Part shown: positions 61,581-64,000 of the stretch, piece by piece
Position numbering within the stretch: the stretch's first letter is position 1
Layout: every line of letters starts with the position of its first letter
From: Ophiocordyceps camponoti-saundersi (nom. inval.)
Lineage: Eukaryota > Ascomycota > Sordariomycetes > Hypocreales > Ophiocordycipitaceae
Direction of reading: 5' to 3'
DNA length: 64,000 nucleotides
NCBI GenBank assembly: GCA_003339415.1
Contig: PDHQ01000167.1
Location: 1 to 64,000 of the forward strand
The notes under the pieces: generated by a model
Told to the model about the DNA's origin: nothing
Seen by the model: only the letters and a program-made list of their open reading frames with translations
Database searches by the model: none
Made by a program: the position numbers and the translations under genes

Positions 61581-64000
61581 TAAGTTATAATACGGATATC
61601 CTAGTTTTACCGTATTCTTATTAATATCGCAGTAATTATAAATTATTCTCTAAGCCGCTAAGTCTAGTAAGTGCTTCTTAACGAATAAAGTTTTAGCTAC
61701 CTATTTTATATTATCGCTAATAAGTTAAATAATATTTACTTTTTCTATTATTAGGAATACCTTACTTATAAAAATTTATTTAAGCTTACTATACCTTATT
61801 TATTTAAATATAGCTAGCGTTACTCCCTTTTTTAATTTAATTTAATAGGTAATTAGTTATATAAGCTAAATCTCCTTAAGAGTAAAAATAAAATAATTCT
61901 TATAAGTAAAATATAATCTTATAACCCTCTCTCTCTATTTTTCTATCTTAACGTAATCTCCTAATATAATAAGGCTTTATTTAAACTACGCGTTAATTTT
62001 CCTAATTAGGGTATCTAATAAAGGATAAACGATTAAATTTAAAATAGTACTTTTATAAGATATAAGTTTTAAAATACTTATTATTATAGTACTTACTTAT
62101 CTAAGATATAATATATAGTTAGTATTATCTTTATTATTTATTTTCTCCTAGTTTATCTAATATCGGAGATACTTTAGAAGGTTTATTATATCTAGCTTAT
62201 CGTAGTTATAGATTACCTTTTCTATATTACTTTTATTCCTAGCTATCTTATTTTCTTTCGGGTTAGCTAATTCTATTTCTAGTAATTCTTCTACTCCTTT
62301 AAGCTATCTTAAATACTTAAGTAACTATCTATTCGTTAACTCCGGTTTCTCCGCTATCTATTTAAAACCTACTACCTTATATACTTTCTTCTATATAAAC
62401 TTAAGTAATATTACTTTTACTTACTTACTAATAGATACTACTAGCTTTCGCTAGATTTAGGGCTATAATACTTTATCTATTTTTTTCTATATTATTTTTA
62501 GCTACCCCGCCGTCTAGCTTTTACGGGAGGTAGCTTTTAGTTTTTTAGAGAGTCTTACTCTACTTAGGAGGCTAGTTATTTAGTAATAGCGGATAAAATA
62601 TCCTTAACCTTTTCTAAAATAGGCTTATTATCTTTAACGAATATAATCTTATCTTTATTATTAGCGACCGCTTTTAAATATTTAGGGGCTTACGGCGTTT
62701 TCTTATCTAGCTTAAATAAATTAGGTGCTAGGAAAATCGGGATAATCTAAGTAATACCTTCTAAGCTAGTAATCTTTAGCTATTCCTTTACGTAATATTC
62801 TATAGCCTTAACGCGTCTTAGCTATATACGGCCTAATAGAATATCCTAATTATCGTAATTTCCTAGTACGTATACTTTTATATTAGCTAAGATTCCTACT
62901 ATAATTACCTAAAAGTAAGTAACCCTCTTAATAATCGCGAGTTCGTTATTCGTTATTCTAACTATACCTAGTTAAGGTAACTAGATTACGGGGAGGGCGT
63001 TATTAGCTATAAAGGCCTTATTAACTAAATTAACTATAAAGCCTTTATTTAATATAATAATAATATACTAATAATTTTTAATATAGTTTTCGATATACCT
63101 TAATATCGATAAGATAGCTTTAGCTAGCGCTATAATATCTCTCTAAACTACCTAATTAAGCGTATTATAAGATAAGATATCCGCTAGTAGGTCTTACAAT
63201 TTAAATAGTTAGATAAGATTTATAATAACCTCCTTACTTTTTAGGGACTTAATCTTCTTCTAATATTATATTAGTTTATTAAGTTACGTACGAATTAATA
63301 GTATAACTTAAAGTAATTAAAAGATATTTAATATTACTAAGGTATTTTTTAACTTATCTCTTAGTTTAAATAGCGGAATATTATATTCTTCTATAGCTCG
63401 GATTTCCTCTAACTTATATCGTTTTTTAACTAGCTTAGGCTCTTAAGGGTAAATCTAAACTTTTACTTCTAGGGGTAATAACCGAGCAGTTAGTCTTAGA
63501 ATAGGCTTAGGAATAGTTAGAGTTAGTATATTTCTTAGAGCCGGGCCTTCCCTAGCGTTATTATTAGGCTCTATATTTAGTATAACTAATCGGCGACGAA
63601 TTTCCTACTCTAATTTATCCTATTATAGTTTATCTAAGTTATTTAAGTTAAATTTTACTTTAGGGCGCGGTTTAATTACGCGGCCTCGCGTAAGTTAAGA
63701 AATTAATACTATCTTTTCTTTCTAATAAGAGGTTTAAATATTAGGTCTCTAGGCGGTATAAGTTTATCCCTATATAGAATTAATATTAAGCGTAGTAAGA
63801 TCTAAAGCTTTTCTATCTAAACTCTTTATTATAAGTAATATTAGTAATATCTTAGTTATATATCTTATTAGTAGTTAAATACTTATATTTAAACTAATAA
63901 CTATTAAATTTTTTACTAATAGTTTAGGGCTAATACCTTAATATAATTATTAGCGTCTCTATTCCTTTATCTCCTCCGCGTAAGTTTCCTAACGAACTTT
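61576..64000 (-). mobile_element. Outer Ty3/gypsy element, 5' part (continues beyond the window)
   Basis: The minus strand at 61580-61660 reads a RIIYNY-x-DIN-K-TVK-LGYP segment, the start of a gypsy reverse transcriptase. It continues in frame at 55088 when the inner element and one target duplication are removed. Protease and gag should fill the rest of this segment, but their motifs were not individually readable. No LTR or end of the element is visible before 64000. Confidence 0.8.

Overview
The window is a stretch of extremely AT-rich, repeat-only DNA of the kind made by repeat-induced point mutation (RIP) in filamentous ascomycete fungi (Pezizomycotina). On both strands the dinucleotides CA and TG are almost completely gone (roughly one per kilobase survives, where base composition would predict thousands over the window), while CG is still common. 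ATG, TGG and TGA are therefore nearly absent, and every reading frame is crowded with TAA and TAG. I see no gene that could be functional, and no tRNA, rRNA or CRISPR array. Everything recognisable is a mutated transposable element, a simple repeat, or the sequence the elements landed in.

Layout. 1-2456: a (TTA)n run, a probable LINE 3' end and unidentified AT-rich sequence. 2457-6044: a complete 3.6-kb LTR element with identical-length 487-bp LTRs and a GAGAG target duplication, probably on the minus strand and non-autonomous. 6050-10925: unidentified. 10926-30338: a LINE (non-LTR retrotransposon, Tad1/I-like) cluster. Three minus-strand copies (A, B, C) start at (TTA)n tails on their left, and one plus-strand fragment (D) lies next to a 200-bp (AAT)n run. 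30339-49290: an unidentified older locus with a TATA/pyrimidine promoter-like motif at 31052, split by two full-length Ty1/copia elements in opposite orientation (32283-38665 plus, 39699-46083 minus). Each has intact LTR pairs and its own 5-bp target duplication. 49400-52007: a minus-strand coding relic with in-phase tandem repeats. 52008-64000: a minus-strand Ty3/gypsy element whose reverse transcriptase is interrupted by a second, complete 6.5-kb Ty3/gypsy element (55089-61575). The second element has 186-bp LTRs, a gag zinc knuckle, RT, RNase H, integrase and a C-terminal chromodomain.

How the pieces relate. The nesting gives a relative order. The outer gypsy element came before the inner one, and the split locus came before both copia elements. 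LINE B lies directly against the tail of LINE C. The differences I aligned between LTR pairs are transitions, as RIP predicts. Family assignments rest on protein motifs that can still be read once each TA is allowed to derive from CA or TG. Because every stop codon contains TA, an open frame after such correction is not evidence by itself. I relied on ordered family motifs, spacing of metal-binding residues, repeat periods divisible by three, LTR pairing and target duplications.

The observation I find most worth following is the 1.3-kb segment between the chromodomain and the 3' LTR of the inner gypsy element, which carries a possible antisense reading frame of about 300 codons.
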